Counted from the first letter of the stretch, positions 27,371-36,218 are shown. The stretch is DNA of 64,000 bases from Paucihalobacter ruber (GCF_006494535.1 NZ_VHIQ01000006.1:124001-188000); one strand, 5' to 3'. Notes: generated from the letters alone by a model not told the origin. A program made the numbers and translations.

Positions 27371-27414
27371 ATGACATCCTGTCATATTTTTTGTCATGGC
27401 ATAGTACTTGTCAT
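27371..27414 (+). promoter_or_regulatory. dnaK upstream element: dyad plus sigma-54-like -24/-12 sequence
   Basis: ATGACA (27371-27376) and TGTCAT (27380-27385) form an inverted repeat with a 3 bp gap. TGTCAT recurs at 27392 and 27409. TGGCATAGTACTTGT (27397-27411) has GG and GT spaced by ten bases, as in sigma-54 promoters (GG-N10-GC) except for the final base. The dnaK ATG is at 27470. Regulation by RpoN or a heat-shock factor is inferred. Confidence 0.45.
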
Positions 27415-27469
27415 TACGATAGCGTATTAAAACACGAACAATATTTTTTAAACGAATAAATAAATTATT

Positions 27470-29377
27470 ATGAGTAAGATTATAGGAATAGATTTAGGAA
27501 CGACCAACTCATGCGTTTCTGTGATGGAAGGTAACGAGCCGGTTGTGATTACCAATTCCGAAGGCAGACGCACAACTCCGTCTGTTATTGCCTTTGTAGA
27601 AGGTGGTGAAATTAAAGTTGGCGATCCTGCTAAAAGACAAGCAGTAACCAATCCACATAAAACGGTATATTCTATCAAGCGTTTTATGGGTAACAAATAT
27701 TCTGAATCTTTAAAAGAAGCAGAACGCGTACCTTATAAAGTGATTAAAGGTGATAACGATACACCAAGAGTAGATATCGACGGTCGTATGTATACACCTC
27801 AGGAATTATCGGCGATGATTCTTCAAAAAATGAAAAAAACAGCCGAAGAATTCTTAGATCAAGAAGTTACCGAAGCTGTTATCACCGTACCTGCTTATTT
27901 TAACGATTCTCAAAGACAAGCTACTAAAGAAGCAGGTGAAATAGCCGGTTTAAAAGTGAGACGTATTATCAACGAACCTACTGCGGCAGCTTTAGCCTAC
28001 GGACTAGACAAAAGAGGTATAGACCAAAAAATTGTAGTATTCGATTTTGGTGGTGGTACTCATGACGTATCCATCCTTGAATTAGGTGATGGTGTTTTTG
28101 AAGTGTTATCTACCGATGGTGATACCCATTTAGGTGGTGATGATGTAGACCAAAAGATTATCGATTGGTTAGCAGACGAGTTTAATAAAGAAGAAGGTAT
28201 TGACTTGCGTAAAGATGCCATGGCATTACAGCGTTTAAAAGAAGCTGCCGAAAAAGCTAAAATTGAATTGTCATCTTCAAGCCAAACCGAAATTAACTTG
28301 CCTTATGTAACTGCAACTGCCAGCGGACCAAAGCACTTAGTGAAACCTTTAACAAGAGCCAAGTTCGAGCAATTAATCAGCGATTTGGTAAAGAGAACCA
28401 TTGAGCCTTGTGCCAAAGCTTTAAAAGCGGCCGGTTTATCTAAGAGTGATATCGACGAGATTATTTTGGTAGGTGGTTCAACACGTATTCCTGCAGTTCA
28501 GGAAGAAGTTGAAAAATTCTTCGGGAAAAAACCTAATAAAGGTGTGAATCCTGATGAAGTAGTGGCTATTGGAGCCGCCATTCAAGGTGGTGTATTGACA
28601 GGCGATGTAAAAGATGTGTTACTTTTAGACGTAACGCCATTATCACTAGGTATTGAAACTATGGGTGGTGTGATGACTAAATTAATCGATGCCAACACAA
28701 CCATACCTACTAAGAAATCGCAAGTATTTTCAACTGCTGCCGATAATCAGCCCTCTGTAGAAATACATGTTTTACAAGGTGAAAGACCAATGGCTAATGA
28801 CAATAAAACTATTGGTAGATTCCACTTAGATGGTATTCCACCGGCAAGAAGAGGGACACCTCAAATTGAAGTAACTTTTGATATTGATGCCAATGGTATT
28901 ATTAAGGTTTCGGCAACTGATAAGGCTACCAACAAAACACAGGATATCAGAATTGAAGCATCTTCAGGATTGACTGAAGAGGAAATCAAAAAGATGAAAG
29001 CCGAAGCCGAAGCCAATGCTGAAGCAGACAAAGCAGTCAAAGAAAAGGTTGATAAATTGAATAGTGCTGATGCCATGATTTTCCAAACCGAAACACAGTT
29101 GAAAGAGTTTGGCGATAAATTATCGGCTGATAAAAAACAGCCTATTGAAGCTGCTTTGGAAGATTTGAAAAAGGCTTATGAAAGCAAAGACATTACTTTA
29201 ACTGAGCCCGCACTAGAAAAGCTTAACGAAGCTTGGAAAGTGGCCAGTGAAGAAATGTATAAAGCACAAGCCGAAGCCCAACAAGGTGGCGCCGCAGGAC
29301 CTGATGCCTCTCAAAACGGTGCGCCAAAAGGTGAAAACAGCGATGTTGAAGACGTAGACTTCGAAGAGGTAAAATAA
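27470..29377 (+). CDS. dnaK: Chaperone protein DnaK (Hsp70)
   Basis: ATP-driven chaperone that folds and rescues proteins with DnaJ and GrpE. The 635-residue protein has the nucleotide-binding domain ([17 protein letters not shown], residues 4-20; [15 protein letters not shown], about 169-183; [18 protein letters not shown], about 194-211; [13 protein letters not shown], about 336), the substrate-binding beta domain ([14 protein letters not shown]), and an alpha lid from about 500. It ends [11 protein letters not shown], the conserved EEVK-type tail. The HDVS histidine replaces the usual phenylalanine, a variant common in flavobacteria. dnaJ and grpE are not nearby. The upstream region holds a dyad and a sigma-54-like element. 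Confidence 0.97.
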   Translation: MSKIIGIDLGTTNSCVSVMEGNEPVVITNSEGRRTTPSVIAFVEGGEIKVGDPAKRQAVTNPHKTVYSIKRFMGNKYSESLKEAERVPYKVIKGDNDTPRVDIDGRMYTPQELSAMILQKMKKTAEEFLDQEVTEAVITVPAYFNDSQRQATKEAGEIAGLKVRRIINEPTAAALAYGLDKRGIDQKIVVFDFGGGTHDVSILELGDGVFEVLSTDGDTHLGGDDVDQKIIDWLADEFNKEEGIDLRKDAMALQRLKEAAEKAKIELSSSSQTEINLPYVTATASGPKHLVKPLTRAKFEQLISDLVKRTIEPCAKALKAAGLSKSDIDEIILVGGSTRIPAVQEEVEKFFGKKPNKGVNPDEVVAIGAAIQGGVLTGDVKDVLLLDVTPLSLGIETMGGVMTKLIDANTTIPTKKSQVFSTAADNQPSVEIHVLQGERPMANDNKTIGRFHLDGIPPARRGTPQIEVTFDIDANGIIKVSATDKATNKTQDIRIEASSGLTEEEIKKMKAEAEANAEADKAVKEKVDKLNSADAMIFQTETQLKEFGDKLSADKKQPIEAALEDLKKAYESKDITLTEPALEKLNEAWKVASEEMYKAQAEAQQGGAAGPDASQNGAPKGENSDVEDVDFEEVK

Positions 29378-29422
29378 GTAGAGAACCAATCTCAGCGAAA
29401 GTTGGGATTGTGTGAATCACTT

Positions 29423-29493
29423 ATCCTGAGCTTGCGAAGGATCTTTACCGATATTCCTGCGCCTGCCTTGCCGGCAGGCATGAAAGCAGGAAT
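29423..29493. repeat. Composite dispersed repeats downstream of dnaK
   Basis: Two nested palindromes follow dnaK. The first is ATCCTGAGCTTGCGAAGGAT (29423-29442). The second runs from ATTCCTGC (29453-29460) to GCAGGAAT (29486-29493) and holds an inner palindrome GCCTGCC...GGCAGGC. The outer arms are identical to the repeats at 18351 and 48724. The 300 bp gap between dnaK and the next gene contains these and a terminator, nothing else recognised. Confidence 0.65.
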
Positions 29494-29573
29494 CTCGTCG
29501 AAAAATTATCAAAACTTCAAGTAATGTTAATTATCGATTAAGTCTCAAATTATAAATTATCAATTAAACACTT

Positions 29574-29610
29574 AAAAATCGCAATCCATTTACGGGTTGC
29601 GATTTTTTTT
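29574..29610 (+). terminator. Intrinsic terminator before the nitronate monooxygenase gene
   Basis: AAAAATCGCAATCC, loop ATTTACG, GGGTTGCGATTTTTTTT. One G-T pair in an otherwise complete stem, followed by eight T. It probably ends the dnaK transcript. Confidence 0.85.
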
Positions 29611-29677
29611 GTCTACACTTTAAAAAACTATGCACGCATAATAAAATAATGTATATTTGTCATTATACTTCTTAATT

Positions 29678-30625
29678 ATGGAAACGCAACTCACCAAACT
29701 ATTACATATCAAATACCCAATCATTCAAGCACCCATGTTTTTGGTCTCTAACGTAGCTATGGTAACAGAGGCTATGAAAGCCGGAATTGCGGGCTGTATT
29801 CCTGCGCTTAATTACCGCACTTTAGATGATTTAAAAACTGCCATTCATCAGTTAAAGGCTAATAAGGTTGAAGGCGGTTCTTTCGGGTTTAATTTGATAG
29901 TGAACAAATCAAATCTCAAATACAAAGAACAATTGAGAGTACTCTGCGAAGAAGGTTGCGATTTTATCATTACCTCATTAGGAAGTCCTGAAGAAACCAT
30001 CAATCAAGCTCATAAAGCAGGTATCAAAGTATTTTGCGACGTCACCGATTTACATTTCGCTAAAAAAGTAGAGCAATTGGGCGCCGATGCTGCTATTGCC
30101 GTTAATAACGAAGCCGGCGGCCATCGTGGTAACTTGTCACCTGAAGAATTAATAAAACTTCTCAAATCTAATTTAACCATCCCGGTTATTTCAGCCGGTG
30201 GCGTGGGTTGTAAAGCCGATTTAGATAAAATGCTCAGTTACGGTGCTGAAGGCGTATCAGTTGGGAGTCCGTTTATAGCTTCTGTAGAAGCTCAGGTTAC
30301 CGAAGAATACAAACAAGCCTGTGTGGATTACGGTGCTGAAGATATTATTATGACCGAACGTATTTCGGGCACACCTTGTACGGTGATTAATACACCTTAC
30401 GTTCAAAAAGTAGGTACCAAACAAACCTGGATTGAGCGTGTTTTAAACAAAAACAAAAAGCTCAAAAAATGGGTTAAAATGATTCGGTTTGGTATCGGCA
30501 TGCGCGCCACTGAAAAAGCAGCTAAAGAAGTCACCTATAAAACCGTTTGGGTAGCTGGACCAAGTATTGAGCACACGAAGGCTATTTTACCAGTTAAGGA
30601 TATTGTGGCTAATTTGGTGAGTTAG
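29678..30625 (+). CDS. Nitronate monooxygenase family flavoenzyme
   Basis: FMN-dependent TIM-barrel enzyme of the nitronate monooxygenase / enoyl-ACP reductase II (FabK-like) group, 315 residues. Visible features are IKYPIIQAPMFLVSNVAMV (about 10-28), GFNLIV (about 70), FIITSLGSPEETI, the flavin-phosphate loops VNNEAGGHRG (about 141-150), PVISAGGVG (about 174-182) and YGAEGVSVGSPFIAS (about 191-205). The ATG at 29678 was preferred to a TTG seven codons earlier, since TATATTTG (29652-29659), a good -7 box, overlaps that TTG. The physiological substrate is uncertain: nitronates, or another flavin oxidoreductase reaction. Confidence 0.85.
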   Translation: METQLTKLLHIKYPIIQAPMFLVSNVAMVTEAMKAGIAGCIPALNYRTLDDLKTAIHQLKANKVEGGSFGFNLIVNKSNLKYKEQLRVLCEEGCDFIITSLGSPEETINQAHKAGIKVFCDVTDLHFAKKVEQLGADAAIAVNNEAGGHRGNLSPEELIKLLKSNLTIPVISAGGVGCKADLDKMLSYGAEGVSVGSPFIASVEAQVTEEYKQACVDYGAEDIIMTERISGTPCTVINTPYVQKVGTKQTWIERVLNKNKKLKKWVKMIRFGIGMRATEKAAKEVTYKTVWVAGPSIEHTKAILPVKDIVANLVS

Positions 30626-30793
30626 TTTACAACATTTAAAAAAATAAAAATAAACTATCTCATGTCTTAATCGGTTTTAGTATTTCGTGCAAATAGTCAA
30701 CACCTTTGTTATAAAATTTGTTATGAACGAAATTTACGAAGAGTCAAATATTTTCTGCTCATACGTTCCGGATTCTTTTTTAGTTAACTAAAA

Positions 30794-30824
30794 TTTGATA
30801 ATACTTTTTAAAAAACTACTTTAG
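30794..30824 (+). promoter_or_regulatory. Promoter of the SDR gene at 30854
   Basis: TTTG (30794-30797), 19 bp spacer, TACTTTAG (30817-30824), one mismatch to TAnnTTTG. The start codon is 29 bp downstream. Confidence 0.55.
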
Positions 30825-30853
30825 TTGCTACCTAATTTGATAAAACATTCATA

Positions 30854-31675
30854 ATGGAAAGATCAAAACCAGTAGTTTGGATTACAGGAGCTTCCTCCGG
30901 AATTGGTAAAGAAATGGCGCTGCAATATGCTTCAAAAGGATATGCAGTGGTGGTGAGTGCACGTCGCTCCGAAATATTAGAAGCATTAGCCTCAAAAATT
31001 AAACTTGATGGTGGCGAAGCTTACCCCTTGGTTTGCGACGTCATGGAAGAGGAAAGTATTAAAAAGGCAGTGATAAAGATATTATCGCATTACGGACGCA
31101 TAGATATTGCTATTGCCAATGCAGGCTGTGCCGTCACCAATTTTTTAGAGCATTCGTCGCAGCAGGAATGGGAACGCCAGTTTAACATTAACGTTGTAGG
31201 TCTGGCAATGACAGCCAAATACGCTATCCCAGAACTAAAAAAGTTTAACGGCCGACTGGTTTTAATTGGCAGCGTATCGGCTTTTGTTCCAAATCCTTTT
31301 GTTTCGGCTTACGGCGCCAGTAAAGCGGCTGTTCATAATATTGGCGAGTCGCTACAAGTAGAACTCAGAGGTACGGGAGTAAGTTGCACAACTATTCATC
31401 CCGGGTTTGTTGACAGCAATATTACAAGAGTAGATAATTCAGGGCATTTTAACCCTGAAGCGCCAGACCCGCGTCCGGCTAAATTAATGTGGCCTACTGA
31501 TAAAGCGGTGAAGCAAATGATAACAGCTATTGATAAGCGCAAAAAGGTACAAGTCATCACTGGTCATGGCAAAGTATTTGTATTTTTAGGAAGGTTTTTT
31601 CCGGGCATAGCACGAGCTATGATGGCTAAACAGATCAAAGAAATAATGAAAACGCAAGAAACAGGCAATAGCTAA
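30854..31675 (+). CDS. Short-chain dehydrogenase/reductase
   Basis: Classical SDR of 273 residues using NAD(P)H. The nucleotide-binding glycine motif ITGASSGIGKEMAL is at about 10-23, NAG at about 87-89, the catalytic serine in IGSVSAF (about 139), and the catalytic YGASK (Tyr and Lys, about 152-156). An Arg near the first glycine motif (SARR) hints at NADPH preference. A hydrophobic stretch near the C-terminus (VFVFLGRFFPGIARAMM) may attach it to the membrane; the SDR at 39659-40453 has a similar FF-P-ending tail. The substrate is not predictable. Confidence 0.88.
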   Translation: MERSKPVVWITGASSGIGKEMALQYASKGYAVVVSARRSEILEALASKIKLDGGEAYPLVCDVMEEESIKKAVIKILSHYGRIDIAIANAGCAVTNFLEHSSQQEWERQFNINVVGLAMTAKYAIPELKKFNGRLVLIGSVSAFVPNPFVSAYGASKAAVHNIGESLQVELRGTGVSCTTIHPGFVDSNITRVDNSGHFNPEAPDPRPAKLMWPTDKAVKQMITAIDKRKKVQVITGHGKVFVFLGRFFPGIARAMMAKQIKEIMKTQETGNS

Positions 31676-31688
31676 ATTTATTGCCACG

Positions 31689-32327
31689 TCATTCGATAAG
31701 CCTTTCTATTAAATCGGTATTCACCTCGTGTTTCCCTTCAAAAGGAACTATTTCCAGCCGTTTTCCAAACAAATTTTGAGCCTTTTGTCGTTCAGTTTGC
31801 ATTCTTGTGTCATCTAAATATTCGTCGTTAGTGCCATAAATTAAAGTTACTTTGCCTTCAAAATAACTAAAATCGGCTTTAGTCAATTCATTAGGAATAC
31901 CTCCTGAGTGAATTACTAAATATTCGGGTTTTATTTTGCGTTTTGCCATGTACCTCATTGCAACGCTCACTCCTTGAGAATATCCCAAAACAATCAGTTT
32001 CTTATCGCTTGGAAGGCTTTCAGTCTCAAAAATGGCATCAAAATAACGGATGATGTTTTCGGTATCTGCACCGGTATTTTCTCGGGTGAGCCAACTGGCA
32101 CCTACATGCTTAAACTTAGGTCCTAAATAATATTTACTGGGTGCTTGTGGTGCAATAATGTAATGTTCTTCAGAATTTAGTCCTTGAAAATATTTCAAGA
32201 AATACCGGCTTAAATAACCCATGCCATGACAAACAAACCAGATGTATTTGGTCTTTGGGGTTAGTTTGTTTAAGGTGGAATAGGTGTTACTGGTTTTGTA
32301 CGTTAATTCTTTCTCAATCTTTCTCAT
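31689..32327 (-). CDS. Carboxylesterase-type alpha/beta hydrolase
   Basis: Cytosolic serine hydrolase of 212 residues in the phospholipase/carboxylesterase group. The nucleophile elbow is VLGYSQGVSVAMRYM (serine about 111), the oxyanion region WFVCHGMGYLSRYF (about 31-44), the acid YGTNDEYLDD (about 165-174) and the histidine FEGKHEVNTD near residue 200. It lies on the opposite strand immediately before the menaquinone thioesterase gene (54 bp between starts). Because no gene for the SHCHC synthase MenH, also an alpha/beta hydrolase, is recognisable in the cluster, this protein deserves attention as a candidate, but it is shorter than MenH (about 250) and its sequence reads as a generic esterase. 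Confidence 0.8.
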   Translation of the reverse strand: MRKIEKELTYKTSNTYSTLNKLTPKTKYIWFVCHGMGYLSRYFLKYFQGLNSEEHYIIAPQAPSKYYLGPKFKHVGASWLTRENTGADTENIIRYFDAIFETESLPSDKKLIVLGYSQGVSVAMRYMAKRKIKPEYLVIHSGGIPNELTKADFSYFEGKVTLIYGTNDEYLDDTRMQTERQKAQNLFGKRLEIVPFEGKHEVNTDLIERLIE

Positions 32328-32380
32328 ATTAAATGGGTGGTTTTGTATTTTAGCCGCAAAGTTTAAAATTACAGTTTTAT

Positions 32381-32803
32381 ATGCAAATATCTAGAGAAGC
32401 GGTATTATCCCAGGCCAATAAAGTATGTAAAAACACCTTGATGGAAACATTAGAAATTGAATTTGTAGATTTTGGTGAAGATTTTGTCACTGCCAGAATG
32501 CCTGTAAATAGCAGAGTGTATCAGCCTGATGGTGTTCTACATGGTGGCGCAACAGTCGCACTAGCCGAAAGTGTAGGGAGTTTTGCCGCACACATTTTTT
32601 TAAATTTAAATGAGGTTTTTGTGAGAGGTATCGAGATATCAGCCAATCATTTAAAAAGTGTTAAAGAAGGTTATGTTTATGCCAAGGCAACATTTATTCA
32701 TCGTGGTAGAACTACCCAATTATTGCAAATTCGGATTACAGATGATAATGACAATTTAATTTCTATTTGTAAACTTACTACCATTGCTTTGCCTAAAAAA
32801 TAA
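32381..32803 (+). CDS. menI: Hotdog-fold acyl-CoA thioesterase, probable DHNA-CoA thioesterase
   Basis: A 140-residue single hotdog-domain thioesterase (PaaI/YbgC type). The family catalytic loop is PDGVLHGGATVALAESVGSF (about 49-68), with the glutamate in ALAES acting as the nucleophile or base. Located 9 bp before menF and transcribed with it, it probably releases 1,4-dihydroxy-2-naphthoate from its CoA ester, the step after MenB. The function is inferred from context, since hotdog thioesterases vary in substrate. Confidence 0.82.
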   Translation: MQISREAVLSQANKVCKNTLMETLEIEFVDFGEDFVTARMPVNSRVYQPDGVLHGGATVALAESVGSFAAHIFLNLNEVFVRGIEISANHLKSVKEGYVYAKATFIHRGRTTQLLQIRITDDNDNLISICKLTTIALPKK

Positions 32804-32812
32804 AAGTCTGCA

Positions 32813-33928
32813 ATGTTAAATGACTTGCTCAAACACTACCAGAAAAAATTGCCTTTTGTCGCCTTTAAAGTGCCAAATGCCAATAAACTGAAGTCTTATC
32901 GTCAGGAGGACGACCACATTTATCATCCAGAAACTTATACAGAAAATGGCTTTGTATTTGCCCCTTTTTCGGAGACCGATACTCTCAAAACAATTTTATT
33001 TCCTTCGGCTAGATGTAAAATCGAAACATTAGAATTGTCTGCTTTAGACATTACATCTGCTGCTTCAAAACCAATCTCTGCCGAATCTTTACCTAAATCT
33101 TATTCAAGCTTAATAGAAACTGCATTAGACATTATTAGTATAGGAGCATTAAAAAAAGTAGTGTTATCAAAGCCGTTTATTTTCAACGCAGAAAATCTTC
33201 AACCGCTATCAATTTTTGAAAAAATGTTGTTGACATATCCATCGGCATTTGTGTATTGTTGGTACCATCCAAAAGTTGGCACTTGGATAGGTGCCACCCC
33301 TGAAACCTTACTCAATATTCAAGGGAATAAATTATCTACTATGTCTTTGGCAGGTACCCAAAAATATGATGGTGAAACCAATATAACTTGGCAGGAAAAG
33401 GAATTAGATGAACAAGATATTGTTACTCAATATATTATTGAGAAATTGGTTGATTCTGGTATCAACATCGACAGTATTATTTCAGCCGAAATTGATACCA
33501 TACGTGCTGGCAATTTATGGCATTTACAAACTAAAATTGAAGCAGTATTGGAGCTTCATAAATTCAATTTGAAAAACTTACTTAGCAACTTACATCCAAC
33601 ACCTGCAATATGTGGTAAACCCAAAGATTTAGCTTTAGATTTCATCAATACACATGAAGACTACAATAGGGAATACTACACCGGATTTTTAGGAGAAATG
33701 AATGCTATAAAGGTTAGAGAACGCAACAAACGTGTTTCAAATGTTGAAAACACTGCCTATAAAAATGTTACCAAATCTACACAGCTATTTGTTAACTTAA
33801 GGTGTATGCAACTTAAAGATGAAGAAGCTATCATTTATGTTGGTGGCGGAATTACAAAAGATTCAGACCCCGAAAAAGAATGGCAAGAATTATTGGCAAA
33901 ATTACAAACGGTGAAAAGCGTTTTGTAA
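32813..33928 (+). CDS. menF: Isochorismate synthase
   Basis: Converts chorismate to isochorismate, the first step of menaquinone synthesis. The 371-residue protein belongs to the chorismate-binding family: KVVLSKPF (lysine base, about 116-123), WIGATPETLL (about 161-170), SLAGTQKYDGE (about 180-190), NLHPTPAICGKPK (about 260) and the ending YVGGGITKDSDPEKEWQE (about 343-360). LAGT is the isochorismate-synthase version of the motif that in PabB reads PIKGT. It is 9 bp after the thioesterase gene and 49 bp before menD. Confidence 0.93.
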   Translation: MLNDLLKHYQKKLPFVAFKVPNANKLKSYRQEDDHIYHPETYTENGFVFAPFSETDTLKTILFPSARCKIETLELSALDITSAASKPISAESLPKSYSSLIETALDIISIGALKKVVLSKPFIFNAENLQPLSIFEKMLLTYPSAFVYCWYHPKVGTWIGATPETLLNIQGNKLSTMSLAGTQKYDGETNITWQEKELDEQDIVTQYIIEKLVDSGINIDSIISAEIDTIRAGNLWHLQTKIEAVLELHKFNLKNLLSNLHPTPAICGKPKDLALDFINTHEDYNREYYTGFLGEMNAIKVRERNKRVSNVENTAYKNVTKSTQLFVNLRCMQLKDEEAIIYVGGGITKDSDPEKEWQELLAKLQTVKSVL

Positions 33929-33952
33929 TTTTTATTTAGCTAAGTTGCTTTG

Positions 33953-33960
33953 TATCTTTG
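33953..33960 (+). promoter_or_regulatory. Candidate -7 box upstream of menD
   Basis: TATCTTTG matches the consensus exactly and lies 17 bp before the menD ATG. The -33 box is not clear (TTTTG is 27 bp away). It would allow menD to be transcribed separately from menF. Confidence 0.4.
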
Positions 33961-33977
33961 TTGCGTAAATAATTGCT

Positions 33978-35738
33978 ATGCCATATCCAAAAATTCCACT
34001 AGCACAAACGGTTGTTCAGTTATTCAAGCTTAGAAATATCAAACACATTGTAATATCACCCGGTAGCCGAAATGCACCGCTTACAATTGGGTTTACGCAA
34101 GACAGCTTCTTTCAATGCTATAGTATAGTAGATGAGCGTTGTGCAGCTTTTTTCGCCTTGGGTATCGCGCAACAAATCCAACAGCCGGTTGCCGTAGTTT
34201 GTACTTCTGGCAGTGCATTGGTAAATTATTTTCCGGCGGTAACAGAGGCTTTTTATAGTCAAATCCCTCTACTTATACTTTCGGCAGACAGACCTAAGCA
34301 TTTATTGGAAATAGGCGACGGACAAACCATCATGCAAAACGATGTCTTTGGAAAGCATGTGCTTTTCAGTACCAATTTAAAGTTAGATGTTAAAGACGAA
34401 CAGAGCTTACCAAACGACGAATCCATTCCTATTTTTAAAAACATAGAAAATAGAGTAGAGCGTTTTCTTGGCTTACAAAAAGATATTCAAGAATTTAACG
34501 AATTTGGAATTCAAAAATCTATTAGTGTTGCCCAACAACAATTGGGTCCGGTACATATTAATATTCCATTTGATGAACCCTTGTATGATTTAGTTGATGA
34601 AATTACTATTACTCCCAAACCATATAAAAATGAAATTAAACCTGCTAAACTCGATGATTTTCAGGTAAAGAATTTTGCTGAAAGATGGCAAAACAGTGAA
34701 CGAAAAATGGTATTGGTTGGCGTTAATTATCCCGACAGTATTGATGATTATGTGTTGAATGAATTGGCTAACGAAGACAGCGTTATTGTGTTAACAGAAA
34801 CCACTTCAAATTTACACAACGCACAATTTTTCCCGGGAATAGACAAGCTAATTATGCCTTTAAACGATGATGAACTATCTCAATTTCAGCCTGATTTACT
34901 GGTAACCTTTGGCGGTATGATTGTTTCAAAACGCATCAAGGCATTTTTACGGAAGTATAAACCAAAAGAACATTGGCACATTCATCCAAATCGCGCTTAC
35001 GATACATTTTTTAGTCTTTCGGCGCATATACCGCACGAGCCAAATGTGTTTTTTAACGCCATGCTGCCCAAGGTAACACATCATAAAAAGAGCGAATACA
35101 AGAATTTCTTTTTAAAAATTAGGCAAATCAGAAGAACTAAACATACCGAGTACCTTCAACAAATTCCGTTTTCAGATTTTAAGGTCTTTGATTTAGTTTT
35201 GAATAACTTGCCTAAAAATATTGTCTTGCAGGTTGGTAACAGTTCTACCATTCGTTACACACAATTATTTCAATTGCCAAAATCTATAGATGTATTTTGC
35301 AACCGTGGCACAAGTGGTATTGATGGCAGTACGTCAACAGCCATAGGCAGTGCGACTATCAACAAAAAACAAACGGTTTTTATAACCGGTGATTTAAGTT
35401 TCTTTTACGATAGTAATGGGTTATGGAACAATTACACACCTAAAAACTTTAGAATCATAGTTGTTAACAATCAAGGTGGTGGTATCTTCAGAATCTTACC
35501 GGGACATAAAAATACCGACAACTTTGATACTTTTTTTGAGACCAAGCACCAACTACAGGCTAAGCCAATTTGCGAATTACACGGTTTTCAATATCAAAAA
35601 GCCTCAGATGAGGCGAGCTTAAAGCGTGCTTTGACCTCTTTTTTTAGAGCAGGCAAAAAACCAAAACTACTCGAAATTTTTACTCCAAGAACCCAAAATG
35701 ACGACATTTTACTTGACTATTTTAAATTTATAAAATAA
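33978..35738 (+). CDS. menD: SEPHCHC synthase (MenD)
   Basis: Thiamine-diphosphate enzyme joining isochorismate with 2-oxoglutarate to give SEPHCHC, the first committed step of menaquinone ring building. Residues about 1-180 are the PYR domain (HIVISPGSRNAPLT, residues 19-32; DERCAAFFALGIAQ, about 52-65, with the catalytic glutamate) and the last part the PP domain (RGTSGIDGSTSTAIGSA, about 446; ITGDLSFFYDSNGLWN, about 471-486, the ThDP/Mg motif; NNQGGGIFRILPG). Length of 586 is normal. It is part of the menaquinone cluster, with DUF2853 80 bp downstream. Confidence 0.95.
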   Translation: MPYPKIPLAQTVVQLFKLRNIKHIVISPGSRNAPLTIGFTQDSFFQCYSIVDERCAAFFALGIAQQIQQPVAVVCTSGSALVNYFPAVTEAFYSQIPLLILSADRPKHLLEIGDGQTIMQNDVFGKHVLFSTNLKLDVKDEQSLPNDESIPIFKNIENRVERFLGLQKDIQEFNEFGIQKSISVAQQQLGPVHINIPFDEPLYDLVDEITITPKPYKNEIKPAKLDDFQVKNFAERWQNSERKMVLVGVNYPDSIDDYVLNELANEDSVIVLTETTSNLHNAQFFPGIDKLIMPLNDDELSQFQPDLLVTFGGMIVSKRIKAFLRKYKPKEHWHIHPNRAYDTFFSLSAHIPHEPNVFFNAMLPKVTHHKKSEYKNFFLKIRQIRRTKHTEYLQQIPFSDFKVFDLVLNNLPKNIVLQVGNSSTIRYTQLFQLPKSIDVFCNRGTSGIDGSTSTAIGSATINKKQTVFITGDLSFFYDSNGLWNNYTPKNFRIIVVNNQGGGIFRILPGHKNTDNFDTFFETKHQLQAKPICELHGFQYQKASDEASLKRALTSFFRAGKKPKLLEIFTPRTQNDDILLDYFKFIK

Positions 35739-35763
35739 GTAACTAAAAATGTGACTTTTTCAT

Positions 35764-35794
35764 TTGTAAAGGGTCTTAAGATTAATTATATTTA
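35764..35794 (+). promoter_or_regulatory. Promoter of the DUF2853 gene
   Basis: TTTG ending at 35766, 20 bp spacer, TATATTTA (35787-35794). Near-consensus, 24 bp before the ATG at 35819, indicating independent expression from menD. Confidence 0.55.
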
Positions 35795-35818
35795 ACACTT
35801 AATTTAAAATATTAAAAA

Positions 35819-36160
35819 ATGAGTAAAAGAGACGAATTAATTGCAAAATACGCCGCAGATTTAAAAGAAAAGTGTGGCGTTAATCCAGACATGGATTTTT
35901 TAACTAAAGTAACCATTGGTTGCGGCCCATCTATTTACAATGCAGATGCTGCTACAGTAGCCGGTTCTGATCAATCTGAATTAGATACTGTAAAAAATAA
36001 TTTCCTCATCAAAAAATTAGGTTTAAAGGATAGTCCGGATTTAGACAAAGCCATCGCTGCAGTTATGGAACAGTATGGTCAATCTAACCGTAATAAATAT
36101 AGAGCCGTTGTGTATTATTTATTGGCAAAACACTTCAAAAAAGAGTCTGTATACAAATAA
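35819..36160 (+). CDS. DUF2853 family protein
   Basis: A 113-residue acidic, soluble protein. KRDELIAKYAADLKEKCGV, GCGPSIYNADAATVAGSD, and RNKYRAVVYYLLAKHF are the conserved blocks of DUF2853, a small all-helical family of unknown function found in proteobacteria and Bacteroidota. It has its own promoter and a strong terminator downstream, so it is an independent transcript set inside the menaquinone cluster. Two conserved cysteines (about 19 and 38) are visible, but there is no further clue to function. Confidence 0.88.
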   Translation: MSKRDELIAKYAADLKEKCGVNPDMDFLTKVTIGCGPSIYNADAATVAGSDQSELDTVKNNFLIKKLGLKDSPDLDKAIAAVMEQYGQSNRNKYRAVVYYLLAKHFKKESVYK

Positions 36161-36181
36161 AAATAACTAACTCAAGTAAAG

Positions 36182-36218
36182 AAGCGTTACTCACAATTTG
36201 TTAAGTAACGCTTTTTTT
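36182..36218 (+). terminator. Intrinsic terminator of DUF2853
   Basis: AAGCGTTACT, loop of 12, AGTAACGCTTTTTTT. Ten-pair stem followed by a T-run, 21 bp past the stop. Confidence 0.85.

Noticed and set aside
29378-29577. Palindromes after dnaK considered as a CRISPR remnant.
   Set aside because: No regular spacers or repeated units of constant length; they are nested dispersed palindromes.
32381-32803. Phenylacetate pathway thioesterase PaaI.
   Set aside because: No paa genes nearby; location in front of menF makes the DHNA-CoA thioesterase assignment more likely.
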